Counted from the stretch's first letter, positions 1 through 6,777 are shown. The stretch is DNA of 15,775 bases from JBGPIT01 sp041485125 (GCA_041485125.1 JBGPIT010000074.1:1-15775); one strand, 5' to 3'. Numbers and translations are program-made. Notes: a model not told the origin generated them from the letters alone.

Positions 1-802
1 CGCTGGTAACGCGGGCGATGGTGCAGTCCGAGACGACGTGGACACCCTCGCGTCGAAACGTCTCCTCGACGATCGCCGCCGCGTCGGCGTCCTCGCGCGG
101 CAAGACGTGCGCGACATCGTTCAAGAGATGGACCTCGCAGCCGAGCCGGCGAAACGCTTGCGCGAGCTCGCAGCCGATCGGCCCGCCGCCGACGACGGCG
201 AGTCGGCGCGGCCGCTCGGTCAGGGAGAACACCGTCTCGTTGGTGAGAAAGCCCGCCTCGGCGAGGCCCTCGATCGCCGGATGTCCCGCGCGCGCGCCGG
301 TCGCCACGACCGCACGCTTGAAGCGCAGCTCGGCACCGTCGACGCGGACCGTGTCGGGACCGGTGAAACGACCGTCGCCGATGAACACGTCGACGCCGAG
401 CTCGTCCCGGAAGCGGCGCGCGGAGTCGTGGGGGCTGATCGCCGCGCGCAAGCGGCGCATGCGCGTCATCACCGCCGGAAAGTCCGCGTCGGCGCCGCCC
501 GGGACGTCGACGCCGAGCTCGGCGGCACGCGCCACCTCGCCGACGACACGCGCCGAGCGGATCACGCTCTTCGACGGGACGCAGCCGACGTTGAGACAAT
601 CGCCGCCGAACAGCAAGCGCTCCACCAGCGCCACCTTGGCGCCGAGCCCCGCCGCGCCGGCGGCGCTCACCAGGCCCGCCGTGCCGGCACCGACCACGAC
701 CAGGTTGTAACGCGGTGCGGGCTCGGGATTGCGCCAATCGGGCGGACGAACGTTCTCGACCAGCCTTCGATTGTGCTCGTCGTCGGGGAAGACGTGCGGC
801 AT
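1..802 (-). CDS. Mercuric reductase-like FAD/NAD(P) disulfide oxidoreductase, 3' end cut off
   Basis: Class I pyridine nucleotide-disulfide oxidoreductase (mercuric reductase / dihydrolipoamide dehydrogenase family), cytoplasmic. 267 codons are visible and the C-terminal part, including the dimerisation domain, lies beyond position 1. From the ATG at 802 I read a ~30-residue N-terminal extension, the FAD Rossmann motif GAGTAG (res. 38-43) with an acidic residue ending the second strand (E61), the redox-active disulfide GGDCLNVGCVPSK (C69, C74), an ATG motif near 167-169, and a second nucleotide-binding motif GGGPIGCE (205-212). The N-terminal extension and weak similarity to true Lpd proteins suit the uncharacterised 'mercuric reductase-like' branch. 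The C-terminal vicinal cysteines of real MerA cannot be checked, and no mer genes adjoin it, so mercury activity is not supported. A purine-rich GAAGGAG lies about 15 nt upstream of the start. The next gene is divergent. Confidence 0.93.
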   Translation of the reverse strand, partial: MPHVFPDDEHNRRLVENVRPPDWRNPEPAPRYNLVVVGAGTAGLVSAAGAAGLGAKVALVERLLFGGDCLNVGCVPSKSVIRSARVVGEVARAAELGVDVPGGADADFPAVMTRMRRLRAAISPHDSARRFRDELGVDVFIGDGRFTGPDTVRVDGAELRFKRAVVATGARAGHPAIEGLAEAGFLTNETVFSLTERPRRLAVVGGGPIGCELAQAFRRLGCEVHLLNDVAHVLPREDADAAAIVEETFRREGVHVVSDCTIARVTS

Positions 803-1057
803 CGCCACAGACACCTCGCTCCTTCTCGCCACCCTCAGGTATGGCTCACTCCGCTGGGCGCACTGCCGCATCACGGTGCTTCGATGCCGGCCATCCGAGC
901 GGGTTACGCAGCGGATTTTGCCCGCGTGACCGACGTCGCTCCGGCTCTAGCGCAATGCCTGCAGCGAGGCGAGACGTCGTGCTTGACTCCACACGACGAA
1001 ACGGGAAAGAGCGTCGCACCGGCGCGCGCTTCTCTTCCGGTGCCCGGCAACCAACCA

Positions 1058-1585
1058 ATGGCGAATCCCTCGGGAGAAGAGCTCCGCGAAGCAGTCGTCG
1101 TGCTCGCCGAGCAGCTCGGCTACGGCAAGCTCTACGACCGTCTGGTGCGCTTGAACGCGTTCGTCTCGCGCCGCAAGCCGCCCACCCCCGAGGCGCTCGC
1201 GGATCGGCTCTACACGCTGACCGGCGGCCTGCGGCGCCAGATCGCCGCGACGATCGCCTTTCACAGCCTCTGGGGCGAGGCGTTCACCCGCGACCTCGGC
1301 GAGGAGAACGACAAGGCGCTCGAAGCGCTCGCGGATCGCATCAATGCCGCGATCACCGAGGACGAGAAGGGCGTACGCGAGGGCCAGTCGGACGAGCTCG
1401 ACGCCGCGATCGGCGAGTACGAGCGCGTCCTGACGGCGGCGATCGGTCCGCGCGCGGCACGCATCGACATGCTGCTCAAGGCCGTGAACCCGGTCGCGGA
1501 GCGGCTGCGCGGTCGGCCCCTTCCCGAGCCGGCGAGCGCGCCGGCAAAGACGAGCGCCGGGCCGGAACCCGACGCCCGCGAGTAG
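1058..1585 (+). CDS. Hypothetical protein, 175 aa, mainly helical
   Basis: I do not recognise this family. The product is 175 aa, soluble and charged, with no signal peptide or membrane segment. Alternating hydrophobic and charged residues (for example RINAAITEDEKGVREGQSDE around res. 100-120) suggest helices throughout, and the C-terminal ~25 residues are a Pro/Ala-rich tail. The reading frame stays open far upstream, but that part is antisense to the flavoprotein gene. I therefore start at the ATG at 1058 (MANPSGEEL...), where the protein begins to look real; no clear Shine-Dalgarno is visible, so the start is uncertain. The alpha/beta hydrolase begins 3 bp after its stop, so the two are almost certainly co-transcribed. 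Confidence 0.78.
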   Translation: MANPSGEELREAVVVLAEQLGYGKLYDRLVRLNAFVSRRKPPTPEALADRLYTLTGGLRRQIAATIAFHSLWGEAFTRDLGEENDKALEALADRINAAITEDEKGVREGQSDELDAAIGEYERVLTAAIGPRAARIDMLLKAVNPVAERLRGRPLPEPASAPAKTSAGPEPDARE

Positions 1586-1588
1586 CTG

Positions 1589-2380
1589 ATGCCGCGGGTA
1601 CGCGCGAACGGGGTCGAGCTCGTCTACGAGGAGCTCGGCGCGGGTGAGCCCCTGGTCTTCATCAGCGGCACCAGCGTCGACCGCACCATCTGGGGCATGC
1701 AGGTCGCGCACTTCGCGTCGCGCTACCGCTGCATCACCTTCGACAACCGCGACGTCGGCGAGAGCACGATCGTCACGACCGGCTACACGCCGCGCGACAT
1801 GGCGGCCGATACGGCCGCGCTGCTCGGCGCCCTCGACCTGCCGCCCGCGCACGTCGTCGGCCACTCGCTCGGCGGCGCGATCGCCCAGGAGCTCGCGCTC
1901 GCCGCGCCCGACCGGTTGCGCAGTCTCACCCTCGTCGGCACGTGGGCCCGCAACGACGACTACACGCGCACGCTCTTTCACCACTGGAAGCGCATGCGGC
2001 AGCGCCTCGACGACCGAGAGTTCTTCGAGGCGATGTTGCTGACCGGCGTGGGTCATACCTTTCTCACCAGCGCCGGCATCACGCCCATGGTGGAGATGTT
2101 CCTCGCCGCCCCGCACCCGCAGCCGCCCGACGCGTTCTGCCGTCAGGTCGACGCCGACCTCGCACACGATACCGCCGATCGTCTCGGCGCGATCGCGGCA
2201 CCGACGCTCGTCGTCGACGGGCCGGAGGACAAGATCTTTCCCCCGCCGCATCACGCGTTGCTCGCCGCGCGCATTCCCGGTGCGCAGCGCGTGACGATCC
2301 CCGCGACCGGTCACAGCCCCGCACTCGAGAACACCGAGGCGTTCAACGACGCGCTGACCGCGTTCCTCTCGCGACGCTGA
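1589..2380 (+). CDS. Alpha/beta hydrolase fold protein
   Basis: A 263-aa alpha/beta hydrolase of the size usual for esterases, 3-oxoadipate enol-lactonase-like and C-C bond hydrolases. The catalytic triad is visible: nucleophile Ser93 in the elbow GHSLGG (91-96), Asp214 in GPEDKIFP, and His242 in GHSPALE. A strand-loop oxyanion segment FISGTS (24-29) and the FDNRDVGES motif (51-59) typical of PcaD/BioH-like members are also present. The substrate cannot be read from the sequence. It has no signal peptide and should be cytoplasmic. The ATG lies 3 bp after the stop of the upstream hypothetical gene, which implies translational coupling. After the TGA the same frame continues without a stop to 2560, discussed separately. 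Confidence 0.93.
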   Translation: MPRVRANGVELVYEELGAGEPLVFISGTSVDRTIWGMQVAHFASRYRCITFDNRDVGESTIVTTGYTPRDMAADTAALLGALDLPPAHVVGHSLGGAIAQELALAAPDRLRSLTLVGTWARNDDYTRTLFHHWKRMRQRLDDREFFEAMLLTGVGHTFLTSAGITPMVEMFLAAPHPQPPDAFCRQVDADLAHDTADRLGAIAAPTLVVDGPEDKIFPPPHHALLAARIPGAQRVTIPATGHSPALENTEAFNDALTAFLSRR

Positions 2381-2606
2381 CCGCGCGCCCGCGCGCGTTC
2401 TTCGCGACGCATCGCGGTCGCGATCACCGGCAACCTCGGCATCGGGCTGCTGGTCCCGCTCGACCGTACATTTCCTCGCACGCAGCGCACATTCCTGTGC
2501 GACTTCTCATGCGCGCCGCACACAATCCCGCGCAAATTCGTCGTCCACCCGATGGCGTAGTTTCTGCTCTCGTTCCTCCACGACTTTCGACGCCCAAGGA
2601 GGGGCC

Positions 2607-2780
2607 ATGACAGGACGCCCGGAGAGAAAACGCATGCTGGCGGCAGGCCGGAAGATCAACGGCATCTGGAACGTCACGACGTTTCTGCGTGCCGCCGCCG
2701 GCGGCTCGCACGAGACGTTCTGGGAGGCGCGGCAGGCAGAGCCGCCGCCCCGACGCCGACCGCCGAAACGCGCGCGCTGA
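2607..2780 (+). CDS. Possible small basic protein, 57 aa
   Basis: A 57-codon ORF begins with ATG at 2607, preceded by AAGGAGG at 2596-2602, about the strongest Shine-Dalgarno in the window and at good spacing. The product starts MTGRPERKRMLAAG, has a hydrophobic/aromatic middle (INGIWNVTTFLRAA, ~res. 18-31) with SHETFWEAR after it, and ends in a proline/arginine-rich basic tail. It matches no family I know. A perfect 10-bp hairpin at 2821-2849 lies 40 bp downstream. Against it: the ORF is short, high GC makes chance ORFs common, and the Pro/Arg tail is a typical composition for such chance frames. It is separate from the hydrolase (226 bp away) and convergent with the response regulator gene. 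Confidence 0.5.
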   Translation: MTGRPERKRMLAAGRKINGIWNVTTFLRAAAGGSHETFWEARQAEPPPRRRPPKRAR

Positions 2781-2820
2781 TCGGCGCGCAACCGTCGACC
2801 GCGGCCACCGTGGTGCGCGC

Positions 2821-2849
2821 GGTGCCGCGGACGTTGCATCCGCGGCACC
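2821..2849. terminator. Perfect 10-bp hairpin between convergent genes
   Basis: GGTGCCGCGG (2821-2830) pairs perfectly with CCGCGGCACC (2840-2849) around a 9-nt loop. It sits between the end of the small ORF (2780) and the stop of the convergent response regulator gene (2863), where a bidirectional terminator is expected. No T-tract follows on either strand, so it is either a GC-rich stem without a U-run or a different RNA/DNA structure. Confidence 0.5.
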
Positions 2850-2862
2850 GGGGTCGTCGTCG

Positions 2863-3513
2863 TTACTGGACGATGCCCTTGCGGACGGCGAAGCGGACGA
2901 TCTCGGCGGTGTTGTGGAGGTCGAGCTTCTCCATCACGTGTTTCCGATGACTCTCGACGGTGTTGATGCTGAGCGAGAGGATGCGCGCGATCTCCTTGTT
3001 GGTCTTCCCTTCGGAGATGAGCTGCAAGACCTCGCGCTCGCGGCCGGTCAGACGCGAGAGCGCGTCGTCGCCGGACACCGTGCCGGACTCGTTGAGATAG
3101 CCCGCGAGCAACACCTTCGAGACCGACGGACTGAAGTAGGAGCCGCCGCGCGCGAGTGACTTGACGGCCTTGATGAGATCGAGGTCCTCGGAGTCTTTGA
3201 GGAGATAGCCTTTGGCGCCGGCCTTCAAACCCTGGCGCACGTAGACGTCGTCGGAGTGCATCGAGAGGATGAGCACGCTCACCCCGTCGACGGCCTTCAT
3301 GATCTGGCTCGTCGCCTCGATGCCGTTCAGGCCGGGCAAGCCGATGTCGATCACGACCACCGTCGGCCGCAGTCGTTTCGCGGTCTCGACCGCGCTCCGC
3401 CCGTCGCCGACCTCTCCCGCGATCTCGATCTCGGGATCGGACTCGAGGATCTTCCGCAGCCCTTGCCGCACCACGGTGTGATCCTCGGCGAGCATCACGC
3501 GTATCTTTGCCAT
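2863..3513 (-). CDS. NarL/FixJ (LuxR-type) response regulator
   Basis: A 216-aa two-domain response regulator. The receiver domain (~1-125) has the acidic pocket E10/D11, the phospho-acceptor Asp56 (VVVIDIGLPGLNG), a conserved Ser84 (LILSMHS) and Lys106 (GYLLKDS), so it looks phosphorylation-competent. The C-terminal LuxR helix-turn-helix (~153-216) has the canonical LTGREREVLQLISEGKTNKEIA and the recognition-helix region SINTVESHRKHVMEKLDLHN. It should be a cytoplasmic DNA-binding transcription factor. The ATG at 3513 follows the stop of the membrane-anchored small protein gene by 16 bp, so the two form a unit. No histidine kinase gene is in the window, so the partner and target genes are unknown. 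Family assignment is near certain. Confidence 0.97.
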   Translation of the reverse strand: MAKIRVMLAEDHTVVRQGLRKILESDPEIEIAGEVGDGRSAVETAKRLRPTVVVIDIGLPGLNGIEATSQIMKAVDGVSVLILSMHSDDVYVRQGLKAGAKGYLLKDSEDLDLIKAVKSLARGGSYFSPSVSKVLLAGYLNESGTVSGDDALSRLTGREREVLQLISEGKTNKEIARILSLSINTVESHRKHVMEKLDLHNTAEIVRFAVRKGIVQ

Positions 3514-3529
3514 TCAGCGCGCTCCCTTC

Positions 3530-3940
3530 TCACGTGAGTAACATGGAGATCGCAAACCCTGCGACGAACGCGACGAGCTCCCACAAGAACGGCAGGCGGC
3601 GCGGCTCCGCGAGCGTGACGCCATGGACGCCGGCGACCGGTGCGCCGGCCGCGCGCGGCGACGTTCCGTCCGCTGGATGAATGCCGGCCTCGTATCGTCG
3701 TTTGAAGGCACGAAACACCTCGATTCGACGTGCCCAATCCTCGAGCACGCGTTCACCTTGCCGCGCCGCCGCCGCGATCTGCGCCAGCTCGGCGTCTGGA
3801 GCCTGCTCGAGGGCACGCTCCAAGTTCCGGTGCATGCGCACCAGCTCACCGATCGCGCCGAGCCGCTCACGATTGCGATCGCGAGTCGACACCGCGCGTA
3901 GATGCGCCGCGCCGATCTTGCGGGCTCCGTCGGCGCCCAT
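3530..3940 (-). CDS. Small protein with helical body and C-terminal membrane anchor
   Basis: A 136-aa protein of no family I recognise. The first ~80 residues are rich in Arg, Glu, Ala and Leu with a helical, possibly coiled-coil look (for example RMHRNLERALEQAPDAELAQ). A Gly/Pro/Ala linker follows (~90-110), then a single hydrophobic segment at the extreme C-terminus (LWELVAFVAGFAISMLLT, ~119-136). The topology is that of a tail-anchored membrane protein with a cytoplasmic body. The ATG at 3940 is the only usable start, because an in-frame TGA lies 21 nt upstream. The gene ends 16 bp before the response regulator start. An association with the regulator, for example as a membrane-linked input, is inference from position only. 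Confidence 0.75.
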   Translation of the reverse strand: MGADGARKIGAAHLRAVSTRDRNRERLGAIGELVRMHRNLERALEQAPDAELAQIAAAARQGERVLEDWARRIEVFRAFKRRYEAGIHPADGTSPRAAGAPVAGVHGVTLAEPRRLPFLWELVAFVAGFAISMLLT

Positions 3941-4093
3941 GTCGTCCGTGAATAGCTCACGTCATTCCGGGAGTCACGCACAAGCTATGCAAAAAAGGTC
4001 ATCCGGTTTGCCGCGAGACTCACCCGCGAATGCGCTGTGCGATTGCGATCGAAGCGCGCCGCGAAGCGGCCGCGCACGGGGGCCGGGGTTGGA

Positions 4094-4118
4094 GCTCCGC
4101 GGGTTCACCCCGCGGAGC
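4094..4118. terminator. 10-bp hairpin downstream of the coiled-coil gene
   Basis: GCTCCGCGGG (4094-4103) and CCCGCGGAGC (4109-4118) form a perfect stem with the 5-nt loop TTCAC. It is the second of two strong hairpins in the 237-bp gap 3941-4177, about 60 bp after the stop of the minus-strand gene ending at 4178. There is no T-tract, so a termination role is inferred from position. Confidence 0.4.
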
Positions 4119-4134
4119 GACGCCCATCGGGGCA

Positions 4135-4157
4135 TCGGGCGCGCACCGCGCGCCCGA
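4135..4157 (-). terminator. Strong 10-bp hairpin just after the operon end
   Basis: TCGGGCGCGC (4135-4144) pairs perfectly with GCGCGCCCGA (4148-4157) around a 3-nt loop. Read on the minus strand it begins about 20 nt after the stop codon at 4178-4180, the usual place for an intrinsic terminator. No U-run follows, so termination would rely on stem strength or Rho. Confidence 0.5.
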
Positions 4158-4177
4158 GCGCACGGGGGCGAAATGTA

Positions 4178-4717
4178 CTAAACCAGCTCGTCGTCGTCGT
4201 CGATCGGCATCTCGTCGTCGAAGTCGTCGAGATCGCGCGGGGCGCGCTCGCCGAGCGCGAGCGAGGGCTGGACCTCTGGATCGTCGGCGGGCAGCGGCGG
4301 CCGGCTGCGCAATTCGCTGAGCTCAGCGCGCAGCTTGCTGATCGTCTCGTCGCGTTCCTTCAGTTGCCGTTCGAGCTGACCGACCCGTGCCTCGTGGTGA
4401 CGGAGCTGGCCGATCTCGCGGACGCTCTCAGTGAGCCGCTTCTCGAGACCACTCTTCTCGCGCTCGAAGCGCGCCTTCAGCTTCGCGACCTCGGCACCGC
4501 CACTGGCGGGACGTTTCGGGGCCGAGGCGCGCGCCGCGCCGGCGCGTGACTTCGCGGCGGACGCTTTCGACTTCGCCGCGGTTCCGCGGGCAGAGCGAGC
4601 GGCGGTCCGACCGCGCGCGGTCGCCTTCTTGCCGCCACCGGTCGCGCGCTTGGCGCGTCCGCGCGTGCCTGCGCCGCGCCCCGACCGTGAACCCTTTCCC
4701 CGCGAGGTGCTCGCCAT
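4178..4717 (-). CDS. Charge-polarised protein: basic histone H1-like N-terminus, coiled coil, acidic tail
   Basis: A 179-aa low-complexity protein in three parts. Residues ~1-78 are an Arg/Lys/Ala/Gly/Ser region with repeated AAKSK, AAKSR, AARAS units, like the unstructured DNA-binding tails of bacterial histone H1-like proteins. Residues ~79-140 form a long heptad-like helix (VAKLKARFEREKSGLEKRLT ... ERDETISKLRAELSEL). The last ~35 residues are strongly acidic, ending DDFDDEMPIDDDDELV. Family members with an identical layout are not known to me; nucleic-acid binding is inferred from composition. I start at the ATG at 4717 because GGAGGAG sits just upstream of it, directly after the TGA of the acyltransferase gene; an in-frame GTG at 4732 is the alternative. 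Last gene of a probable three-gene operon. Confidence 0.85.
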   Translation of the reverse strand: MASTSRGKGSRSGRGAGTRGRAKRATGGGKKATARGRTAARSARGTAAKSKASAAKSRAGAARASAPKRPASGGAEVAKLKARFEREKSGLEKRLTESVREIGQLRHHEARVGQLERQLKERDETISKLRAELSELRSRPPLPADDPEVQPSLALGERAPRDLDDFDDEMPIDDDDELV

Positions 4718-4728
4718 GGCTCTCCTCC

Positions 4729-5658
4729 TCACTCTTTCGTGTAGATCTCAGGCTCGCCGGCAGGCCGCGTCCGCCACCGTTTGTGCGTCCACAGCCAGTG
4801 ATCCGGATAGCGGCGGATCATCTCCTCGAGAATCGCCGTGCAACGCTGCGTGAGCTCGTGGGCGGCCGATTCGCGGTTCGCCATACTCGCAATCGGGACC
4901 CGAGGCAAGATCACGATGCGATGATGCGCGCTCTCACCGTCGCGCACGAGAAACGCCGGATAGATCGGCACGTCGGCCCGCGCGGCGATGCGCGCGAATC
5001 CCGAGTTGGTGCTGGCGAGCCGGCCGAAGAACTCGACGAACACGCCCGTCCGGCGCGAGGCATTCTGGTCGAGCGGCAGAACCATCAGGCCATGCTGGTC
5101 GAGTGTCCGCAGCACGGTGCGCGCGGCCTGGTGCTTGCGCAGCATGCGCGTCCCGGCACGCTCGCGCATCCGCGTGAGGTAGTCGTCGATCAGGGGGTTC
5201 TTGATCGTTTGCGCGACCAGATGGACCGGGTAGCCGAGGAGGCCGTGCGCGTAGGCAAAGAGCTCCCAGTTGCCGAAGTGACCGGTCAAGACGAGCAGGC
5301 CGCTCTCCTCCAGCGCCCGCGGCAGCTGCGACCACAACGCCTGGTCGTCGATCCTGACGACGTTGCGGACGCTCCGCGCGTCGAGCTTCGAGAGCCGCGC
5401 GCACTCCGCGATCGTGCGGCCGAGGTTGCGGTAGCTCGCGACCAGAATCGCGAGCCGCTCGGCCTCGTTCTTGTCCGGAAACGCGATCGCGAGGTTGATG
5501 AGGCCGATGCGCCGATGCCGGCGGTCGAGGCGGATCGCGAGGCCGGCGACGGCGGCGGCGAGACCGAGCGCGGTCCCGTGCGGCAGGGCGTTCAGAAGAG
5601 CGGCAACGGCGCGGAGCCCGCCGTACTCGAGCCGGTCACGGATCGTCGCGCGACGCAT
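4729..5658 (-). CDS. Lysophospholipid/lipid A acyltransferase (LpxL/HtrB family)
   Basis: A 309-aa member of the lipid A late acyltransferase family, which transfers a secondary acyl chain to the lipid A precursor (or a related lipid) at the inner face of the cytoplasmic membrane. A hydrophobic N-terminal stretch (~17-44) gives membrane association. The catalytic HX4D/E motif is HFGNWE (His127, Glu132). Also seen are the family blocks LDQNASRRTGVFVEFFG (196-212) and WLWTHKRW (288-295) near the C-terminus. Length matches the family. The reading frame is open far upstream but overlaps the ferritin-like gene antisense frames. ATG at 5658 is chosen; an in-frame GTG at 5712 (327 aa, 8 bp after the upstream stop) is possible, and neither has a clear Shine-Dalgarno. 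It implies an outer membrane containing lipid A or similar. Confidence 0.93.
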   Translation of the reverse strand: MRRATIRDRLEYGGLRAVAALLNALPHGTALGLAAAVAGLAIRLDRRHRRIGLINLAIAFPDKNEAERLAILVASYRNLGRTIAECARLSKLDARSVRNVVRIDDQALWSQLPRALEESGLLVLTGHFGNWELFAYAHGLLGYPVHLVAQTIKNPLIDDYLTRMRERAGTRMLRKHQAARTVLRTLDQHGLMVLPLDQNASRRTGVFVEFFGRLASTNSGFARIAARADVPIYPAFLVRDGESAHHRIVILPRVPIASMANRESAAHELTQRCTAILEEMIRRYPDHWLWTHKRWRTRPAGEPEIYTKE

Positions 5659-5720
5659 CCGGGTGCGGAGCGGTGCGGCCGCCGCATCACTGCGCGGCGG
5701 GGGCGCGGCCACCTCGGGCG

Positions 5721-6308
5721 TCAGGACGCGGCCGCCGCCGACAAGGAGAGCCCGAAGGCGTCGCGCTCCTTCGCCTCGAGCTCGGCGAACACCCGCGCGT
5801 CGACTTCTCGGTAGCGCGCCAGCAGCGCGTCGACGCGCTCCTGGCCTTCGGAACCGACCATCTCGCGCAGCTTGAGCTCGATCCACGACAGGTGCCACTT
5901 CTCGTCCTTGGTCACCTCGTGCAGGACGGCGCGTGTCTCCGGATCGACGGTCGGCGATGCGGCGTGGGCGAGGTAGCGGTGCTGTGCACGCTCCTCGACG
6001 ACGATGGTGAGCGCGAAAAGGTGCTCGAACGTCTTCGGCACGCCGACCTCGCGGCCGATCCTGGTCTGGTAGCCGTCGTCGACCTTCTCGGGTACGCCGC
6101 CGAGATCGGTGATGCGCTTCGTCCACAGCCAGGCGTGCCGCACCTCGTCCTCGAGATGCTTGGTGAGCTTGATCTGCGCGTCGGGGTCCTCGATCCGTTG
6201 CAGGAGCTTCAAGAGCAGGGTCGCGCCACGCAGCTCCGCGTCGCGATAGTAGCTGAACACCGTCACCAGCCTCGGATCGACCGGCGCCGTGCCGTCGTTC
6301 TCGTCCAT
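5721..6308 (-). CDS. Ferritin-like diiron four-helix-bundle protein
   Basis: A 195-aa ferritin-like superfamily protein. Four carboxylate/histidine segments expected of a diiron site are visible: Glu25 in helix 1 (YYRDAELRG), Glu55-x-x-His58 in helix 2 (LEDEVRH), Glu105/Glu106 with His110 in helix 3 (VVEERAQH), and Glu136-x-x-His139 in helix 4 (TKDEKWH). The arrangement resembles rubrerythrin-like and MiaE-like ferritin superfamily proteins more than iron-storage ferritin. The reaction cannot be named; oxidation chemistry or peroxide/iron handling is plausible. It has no signal peptide. The ATG at 6308 has AAGGGGG about 6 nt upstream. It is the first gene of a minus-strand operon with the acyltransferase, which hints at lipid or membrane modification (inference). 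Confidence 0.92.
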   Translation of the reverse strand: MDENDGTAPVDPRLVTVFSYYRDAELRGATLLLKLLQRIEDPDAQIKLTKHLEDEVRHAWLWTKRITDLGGVPEKVDDGYQTRIGREVGVPKTFEHLFALTIVVEERAQHRYLAHAASPTVDPETRAVLHEVTKDEKWHLSWIELKLREMVGSEGQERVDALLARYREVDARVFAELEAKERDAFGLSLSAAAAS

Positions 6309-6373
6309 GAAGACCCCCTTGCCGCACCTAGCCGCGAGGCTCGTGCCACACCCTCGGACCTCGATCGGCGATC

Positions 6374-6401
6374 CTTATACACGCGAGCCTTTGGCTGACA
6401 A
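6374..6401 (-). promoter_or_regulatory. Sigma70-like promoter of the ferritin-like operon
   Basis: Read on the minus strand: TTGTCA (6396-6401), a 16-bp spacer, then TATAAG (6374-6379). Each hexamer matches consensus at five of six positions, unusual in such GC-rich DNA. The predicted start of transcription is near 6366, giving a leader of about 58 nt before the ATG at 6308. Confidence 0.65.
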
Positions 6402-6443
6402 CGGGCGGTCGCGCCGCCGAAGTCCGCCGGATTAGTATCAGAA

Positions 6444-6452
6444 TGCTACGAT
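6444..6452 (+). promoter_or_regulatory. Possible extended -10 element for the cold-shock gene
   Basis: TGC directly followed by TACGAT (6447-6452) forms an extended -10-like element in a locally AT-richer stretch, about 90 nt upstream of the cold-shock start codon. No good -35 is seen. A leader of about 85 nt would fit the long 5' leaders known for cspA-type genes. This is a weak call. Confidence 0.3.
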
Positions 6453-6544
6453 TTCTTGCCGGCTGGCTCCGTTCTGTGTTAAGCGCCGAGCGCGCTTCCG
6501 CGTGAAAAGTCGCGCGTGCATGCATCGCAAACCAGGAGGGCAGC

Positions 6545-6751
6545 GTGGCACGAGGCAAAGTGAAGTGGTTCAACGCTCAGAAAGGCTATGGCTTCATCAC
6601 CGCGGATGATGGCCAGGATGTGTTCGTCCACTACTCTGCAATCAGCGGCAACGGTTTCCGTTCACTGCAGGAAGGCGAGAGCGTCGAGTTCGAGGTCGCG
6701 CAAGGTCCCAAGGGCCTGCAGGCCGCGAACGTGACCAAAGCCGCCGGCTGA
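6545..6751 (+). CDS. Cold-shock protein, CspA family
   Basis: A 68-aa single cold-shock domain, the normal family length. It binds single-stranded RNA/DNA and acts as an RNA chaperone in the cytoplasm. RNP1 (KGYGFIT, res. 13-19) and RNP2 (VFVHYSAI, 26-33) are both intact, as is the MARGKVKWFNAQKG opening. The start is a GTG at 6545, fixed by the excellent Shine-Dalgarno AGGAGGG ending 5 nt upstream. The gene is divergent from the ferritin-like gene across a 236-bp intergenic region holding promoters for both. A short stem, CCGTT/AACGG, lies at 6765-6777, 13 nt after the stop. Confidence 0.98.
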   Translation: MARGKVKWFNAQKGYGFITADDGQDVFVHYSAISGNGFRSLQEGESVEFEVAQGPKGLQAANVTKAAG

Positions 6752-6764
6752 GCCCGCCCCGTCA

Positions 6765-6777
6765 CCGTTCCGAACGG
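6765..6777 (+). terminator. Weak hairpin after the cold-shock gene
   Basis: CCGTT (6765-6769), loop CCG, AACGG (6773-6777) lies 13 nt after the stop codon. The stem is short and there is no T-tract, so this is a tentative call. The remainder of the gap to the tRNA (6778-6975) shows no gene I would support. Confidence 0.25.

Noticed and set aside
38..1057. Long plus-strand reading frame continuous with the 175-aa hypothetical gene
   Set aside because: It is antisense to the flavoprotein gene, which has clear FAD and disulfide motifs. The Arg/Asp/Ala-rich composition is that of a shadow frame in GC-rich DNA.
947..2314. 455-aa minus-strand reading frame
   Set aside because: It lies opposite the hypothetical gene and the alpha/beta hydrolase with its intact triad. 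It has no motifs and a shadow composition.
4546..5814. 422-aa plus-strand reading frame
   Set aside because: It is antisense to the acyltransferase and the coiled-coil gene, and has no recognisable domain.
5659..6327. N-terminal extension of the acyltransferase frame to 6327
   Set aside because: It overlaps the ferritin-like gene on the same strand in another frame, and the ferritin frame carries the iron-ligand motifs and a good ribosome binding site.
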